This document shows, in pieces, positions 5,361 through 7,857 of a DNA stretch of 7,857 nt. Source of the stretch: JBBDYD01 sp040901865 (GTDB taxonomy: Bacteria; Bacteroidota; Ignavibacteria; UBA10030); assembly GCA_040901865.1 (NCBI GenBank), contig JBBDYD010000037.1:1-7857 (forward strand), given 5' to 3'. Position 1 is the stretch's first letter, and every line of letters begins with the position of its first letter. The notes below the pieces were generated by a model. It was not told the DNA's origin. It saw nothing but the letters and a program-made list of their open reading frames with translations, and did not search any database. Made by a program: the position numbers and the translations under genes.

Positions 5361-6731
5361 TCAGATGTATCCGAACAGCGGCGGAAAGACGATCACAACG
5401 ATGGCTGCCCACACGGCATACACGGGCAGGTAGTCCGTCTGCCAACGTTCGAGGTCAGTAAACGAGCCGCGATCTCTGAGAAAACGGATGTACAGCACGG
5501 CAGACCACGCGAGATTGACAAGGAGAATAATATTCACACCCAGAGCGGCCACGCGGTTGGGAGTGAAGCCATACTCGGTGATGCGCGCAGAAATGGCCCA
5601 CAGCGCCACCGCATCGGCCAATAAAGCACTGACCACGAGCACGATCTGCATCACGTCGAAAACCCCCGGCGGCAACTGGGCGTCCCGGGCTGAAACAGAA
5701 TAGAGCAGCAGGCCAAGAACGACCACCAAAAGCAGATCGAAGGCGATGAGGACCTCACGCTCGATATCCAGGGCCCGCCCGGTCAGGAGCAAGGTCACGA
5801 GAAACGTAACCAGCAGAATGGCGAACATGGGAGTAAAGAGGCGCGTCAACACAGGGGCCATGTTCTCGATCACGCTCTGCTTGGCCTCAACCAGCCAGGA
5901 GCCAATCAGGACAGCCCCTGCGGCTCCGCATGGTATCAGCCACGACTGGATGAACCATTCCGCGTCGATCCCGATTGTCTTGAACATCATCATCAGAAAT
6001 CCGGTAAAAACTCTGCCGCCGAGGGCAATCAGCACGTAGTAGATGAACAGCTCGCCGGAGAATCGAATAAAATCCATGCGGCCCGCGACCTCGTTCCAGC
6101 GGCTGGCGGCGTACGCGACCCCCACTGCGAGCCAGAGCGCGATCGGCAGATGCAAGGCGGACAGCACCTCGGTGTTGCTATTGGAAGGGAAGGGATAGAC
6201 GTTGGCGAAAACACCCGCCACGGCAAACGTGACGGCCAACCAGCGGAGGGTATTGATACCGAGCCCCCGCTTCCAGGCGAAATAGCCGGTCAGGAGTGGG
6301 AGCACGAAGAGACTCAAGTTGCGGGCGTAAAAGCCGTCGTGCTCTCCCAGGTGCATTCCGAAGAGCTCCGGCAGCTTGATGACCACGCCTGCGGCCACCG
6401 CCAGAAGAAAGGCGACGAATGTATCCGATCGCGCCTCCGTTCCCTGTTCGTTGATATCCAAAGGAAGAACGACGAGTTGTTTCCAGAGGCGTTCCGAATG
6501 CTCGCGTGCGAATTCCCGCGAGAGTGAGTCGAGCGCCCCCATTCGTTTCACTGCAACAAGGAACGCTTCATCAGAGGAGAGCCCCGACTTGATCAGAGCC
6601 GCCACCTGTTCGCGCAGGTGGTCTTCGAGCTCGGCTATATCGACGGTCTGAATGGCCTGCCTGCGAAGCAGATAGTTCCGCCATTGGTCGATCTGTTCTT
6701 CGAGTGCTGGATTATTTTCGGATGTCGACAT
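5361..6731 (-). CDS. Permease prefix domain 1 protein, polytopic membrane protein
   Basis: A 456-aa protein in two parts. Residues about 1-90 are a soluble helical region (EEQIDQWRNYLLRR, then DIAELEDHLREQVAALIKSGLS in two pieces, then DEAFLVAVKRMG) matching permease prefix domain 1. That domain is also found at the N-terminus of large MacB-like ABC permeases and commonly sits beside PadR regulators. The rest is membrane, with about 11 hydrophobic segments near 103-121, 138-153, 161-178, 190-210, 224-248, 261-280, 300-319, 327-347, 357-380, 394-417 and 436-455. No FtsX/MacB permease domain and no ATPase motifs are visible, so this is not a canonical ABC permease; the transported substrate or signal is unknown. 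The membrane part reminds me of DUF4153-like proteins, with less certainty. The ATG is three bases past the stop of the preceding 72-aa gene, with GGAG lying inside that gene's end, so the two are co-translated. A terminator follows. Confidence 0.85.
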   Translation of the reverse strand: MSTSENNPALEEQIDQWRNYLLRRQAIQTVDIAELEDHLREQVAALIKSGLSSDEAFLVAVKRMGALDSLSREFAREHSERLWKQLVVLPLDINEQGTEARSDTFVAFLLAVAAGVVIKLPELFGMHLGEHDGFYARNLSLFVLPLLTGYFAWKRGLGINTLRWLAVTFAVAGVFANVYPFPSNSNTEVLSALHLPIALWLAVGVAYAASRWNEVAGRMDFIRFSGELFIYYVLIALGGRVFTGFLMMMFKTIGIDAEWFIQSWLIPCGAAGAVLIGSWLVEAKQSVIENMAPVLTRLFTPMFAILLVTFLVTLLLTGRALDIEREVLIAFDLLLVVVLGLLLYSVSARDAQLPPGVFDVMQIVLVVSALLADAVALWAISARITEYGFTPNRVAALGVNIILLVNLAWSAVLYIRFLRDRGSFTDLERWQTDYLPVYAVWAAIVVIVFPPLFGYI

Positions 6732-6734
6732 TAT

Positions 6735-6953
6735 TTAAACTCCGCTGTGGGTTGTTTTCTTTCGAAAATGATGCTGGATCCGATGACCAACAAAAGCAAA
6801 AAGTAATCCATTGAAGAATGAAGCGAGAACGACCATTCCCGGAGCGAGCTCGTCTGAGGGTGGGATATTGTCAAGGACGAACAATTTGAACGTTAAAAGA
6901 AAACCAGCCATACCGAAGATAAAACCGCTGATGATGCCCGTCTTGTTTTTCAT
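6735..6953 (-). CDS. Small two-helix membrane protein
   Basis: A 72-aa protein with hydrophobic segments at about residues 6-28 (ISGFIFGMAGFLLTFKLFVL lies here) and 38-58 (PGMVVLASFFNGLLFAFVGH). A short polar loop, DNIPPSDE, separates them, and the basic end is HRIQHHFRKKTT. I do not recognise a family. The ATG at 6953 is preceded by AGGAA nine bases away; the frame is open far upstream, but that part runs through the GC-rich repeat region and is not protein-like. The gene lies between the PadR regulator and the permease-prefix gene and ends three bases before the latter starts. It may be an accessory subunit or partner of the larger membrane protein, by position only. Confidence 0.75.
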   Translation of the reverse strand: MKNKTGIISGFIFGMAGFLLTFKLFVLDNIPPSDELAPGMVVLASFFNGLLFAFVGHRIQHHFRKKTTHSGV

Positions 6954-7023
6954 GTAATATTTCCTACACAATGGAGAGGGGTTGTCGACATCGTTCAGAC
7001 TCCTTGTAGGACTGGCGGTGTTG

Positions 7024-7087
7024 CCCGCCCGACCCGAACGTGAATGAAACTCATGCGGTCGTTCGGGCGGGGACGTTCGCCCGCCCC
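7024..7087. repeat. GC-rich inverted-repeat element between padR-like gene and small membrane protein gene
   Basis: Three copies of a CCCGCCC/GGGCGGG word (7024-7030, 7065-7071 inverted, 7080-7086) are interleaved with an 8-bp inverted pair, CCCGAACG at 7033-7040 and CGTTCGGG at 7060-7067. A smaller nested pair, ATGA/TCAT, sits at 7044-7054. The arms can pair in mutually exclusive ways. The base composition differs sharply from the flanking DNA, so it looks like an interspersed palindromic element of REP type or a leader structure. Confidence 0.55.
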
Positions 7088-7096
7088 TTTCAAGCA

Positions 7097-7501
7097 TTAA
7101 TTGGGCCGGGGACATTGGACATTTCTTTGAATTTCCAACGCCGAACGTCGAATGATGAATGACAAATAAAGACAGCTCATTTTCCAGATCCCCCTCAGTG
7201 TCGCATCCACCGCCTGCCATTGCTTGCGCTCCTCAGCGAGTTGGGCTTTGCCCTGCGATGTGATCCGGTAGTATTTGCGGCGGCGGCCGCTTTCCGCTTC
7301 TTCCCACCGAGCTTTGATGTAACCGACCCGCTCGAGCCGGTGCAGAACGGGATAGAGCATCCCGTCGGTCCACTCCATTTGCCCTCCAGACAACTCCTGG
7401 ACTCGCTTGATGATCGCGTAGCCGTAGCTGTCCCCTTCGGATAATATTGCCAGAACAATCGGAGTGGAGGAAGCGGCGACCAAATCTTTGTTGAATTCCA
7501 T
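7097..7501 (-). CDS. PadR-family transcriptional regulator
   Basis: A 134-aa DNA-binding protein with the PadR winged-helix domain. STPIVLAILSEGDSYGYAII (12-31) is helices 1-2. MEWTDGMLYPVLHRLERVGY (42-61) is the recognition helix with the hallmark LYPVLHRLE. RRRKYYRITSQGKAQLAE (73-90) is the wing and the beginning of the dimerisation helix. Family members are usually repressors acting as dimers, often on their own operon. The start at 7501 matches the family N-terminus (MEFNKDLVAASS); the in-frame ATG at 7645 would add 48 residues running through the promoter and the terminator of the next gene. The ribosome binding site is weak. The last 27 residues (from about 108) are not PadR-like and come from low-complexity intergenic sequence. 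The protein is the first of a three-gene operon with the small and large membrane proteins. Confidence 0.92.
   Translation of the reverse strand: MEFNKDLVAASSTPIVLAILSEGDSYGYAIIKRVQELSGGQMEWTDGMLYPVLHRLERVGYIKARWEEAESGRRRKYYRITSQGKAQLAEERKQWQAVDATLRGIWKMSCLYLSFIIRRSALEIQRNVQCPRPN
7107..7165. repeat. Low-complexity TTCG/CATT-type sequence at the 3' end of the PadR gene
   Basis: Read on minus, this stretch repeats short words such as CATTCATCATTCGACGTTCG followed by GCGTTGG and ATGTCCAATGTCC. It resembles interspersed intergenic filler rather than coding DNA. It is nevertheless read through as the C-terminal tail of the PadR-type protein. Confidence 0.4.
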
Positions 7502-7541
7502 GGTCAGTCGGTCGACGGTGTCAGTGGATGCGAATACGATC

Positions 7542-7577
7542 ATACATAGCGCTAATATACATAGCAGTATTATGTAT
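7542..7577. promoter_or_regulatory. Probable PadR operator (palindrome plus third half-site)
   Basis: ATACATA (7557-7563) and TATGTAT (7571-7577) are perfect 7-bp arms around a 7-bp spacer, exactly filling the region between the -35 and -10 boxes of the PadR promoter. A third copy, ATACATA, lies at 7542-7548, just past the -10 box and 15 bp from the second; the longer shared word is ATACATAGC. Known PadR and AphA sites are also ACAT/ATGT-type or TATGCA-type palindromes with 6-8 bp spacers. Binding here would block polymerase, so autorepression is likely. Confidence 0.65.
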
Positions 7578-7582
7578 GTCAA
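7554..7582 (-). promoter_or_regulatory. Promoter of the PadR/permease-prefix operon
   Basis: On the minus strand TTGACA (7582-7577) is a consensus -35 box. After exactly 17 bases it is followed by TATATT (7559-7554), a near-consensus -10 box. Transcription would start near 7547, giving a leader of about 45 bases before the ATG at 7501. Confidence 0.82.
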
Positions 7583-7624
7583 GCCTTTTTTTTTTGGGAT
7601 CTGGGGAGCGATCGGGCTCTCAGG

Positions 7625-7653
7625 CAAAACAAAAAACCCGGCCAAAAGCCGGG
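7625..7653 (-). terminator. Intrinsic terminator of the alpha/beta hydrolase gene
   Basis: CCCGGC (7637-7642) and GCCGGG (7648-7653) form a stem with a CAAAA loop. On the minus strand this is followed by TTTTTTGTTTT, a strong T-tract. It lies 34 bases past the hydrolase stop codon and separates that gene from the PadR promoter. Confidence 0.85.
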
Positions 7654-7686
7654 CTTCTCATTTACCACCTACTCTCGCAATTCAAT

Positions 7687-7857
7687 TCACTTCTTCGACG
7701 AATCAGATTCAACCTTGGACTTCCACGAATCCGCCCCGCTCACTCCGTTGATGAAGGGAAGGATCGTTTCCACCAGCCTGGGTGACAGAAAGGCCTCGTA
7801 ATGCGTCAGGTCCGGAAGGATGGCAAGACGATTCTTCGACATATGCTCCCGTTGCCA
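7687..7857 (-). CDS. Alpha/beta hydrolase, C-terminal end only (runs off the window)
   Basis: The last 56 residues of a protein whose start lies beyond the right edge. The pattern NRLAILPDLTHYEAF (fragment residues 9-23), followed by SPRLVETILPFINGVSG, is typical of the end of alpha/beta hydrolase-fold proteins. There the histidine in the THY motif (fragment H19) is the catalytic histidine of the Ser-Asp-His triad. The nucleophile and acid residues are outside the window, so the substrate cannot be inferred. The tail after residue 42 is charged (DSWKSKVESDSSKK). A strong terminator follows. Confidence 0.8.
   Translation of the reverse strand, partial: WQREHMSKNRLAILPDLTHYEAFLSPRLVETILPFINGVSGADSWKSKVESDSSKK

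Noticed and set aside
5050..5433. 127-aa plus-strand frame
   Set aside because: Arg/Ser/Pro-rich composition without a domain; it runs through the hairpin at 5298-5322 and into the permease-prefix gene on the other strand.
6150..6527. 125-aa plus-strand frame and similar long frames inside the permease-prefix gene
   Set aside because: Antisense shadows of a well-supported membrane protein gene.
1..7857. CRISPR array, tRNA, rRNA, transposase, toxin-antitoxin or defence genes
   Set aside because: Looked for on both strands; no regularly spaced repeats, cloverleaf, rRNA-like sequence or recognisable protein of these kinds was found.

Overview
The window looks like a metagenomic scaffold from a bacterium of moderate GC content. 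It has a run of Ns at 1162-1261, roughly two thirds coding density, and mostly single genes or short operons separated by intrinsic terminators. The PadR-family regulator followed by a permease-prefix-domain membrane protein, and the partial TMEM175-like and DUF1905 genes, would fit Acidobacteriota or a similar soil/sediment phylum. That assignment is inference; no rRNA or other marker gene is present.

Left end (1-1161, minus strand): the last part of a polyketide-type operon. It holds the C-terminal third of a type III polyketide synthase, cut by the assembly gap. A class I SAM-dependent methyltransferase overlaps its stop codon, and a terminator follows at 62-92. Together they would make and methylate a polyketide such as an alkyl-pyrone or alkyl-resorcinol-like lipid (family-based inference).

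Middle (1262-4381): about 550 bases without a convincing gene but with two palindromes. Next are a four-helix membrane protein of unknown function (1819-2304, plus), a DUF1905 protein (2429-2728, minus), a 5'-truncated and frameshifted remnant of a TMEM175-type channel gene (about 2945-3182, plus), and an exported six-bladed NHL/SMP-30-like beta-propeller protein (3215-4108, minus).

Right half (4382-7857, all genes on minus): a 95-aa protein of unknown function that probably starts with TTG, ending before a strong hairpin terminator at 4231-4265. Then comes about 690 bases of unassigned DNA containing a second, ownerless minus-strand terminator. A three-gene operon follows: a PadR-type repressor, a 72-aa two-helix membrane protein, and a 456-aa permease-prefix-domain-1 membrane protein. 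Its promoter is clear (TTGACA-N17-TATATT) and carries a perfect palindrome between the two boxes, as expected for autoregulation. The window ends inside the C-terminus of an alpha/beta hydrolase.

I do not see a CRISPR array, tRNA, rRNA, insertion sequence, phage or defence system. The most interesting items are the self-regulated PadR/small membrane protein/permease-prefix operon with its structured intergenic element, and the gapped type III PKS-methyltransferase pair.
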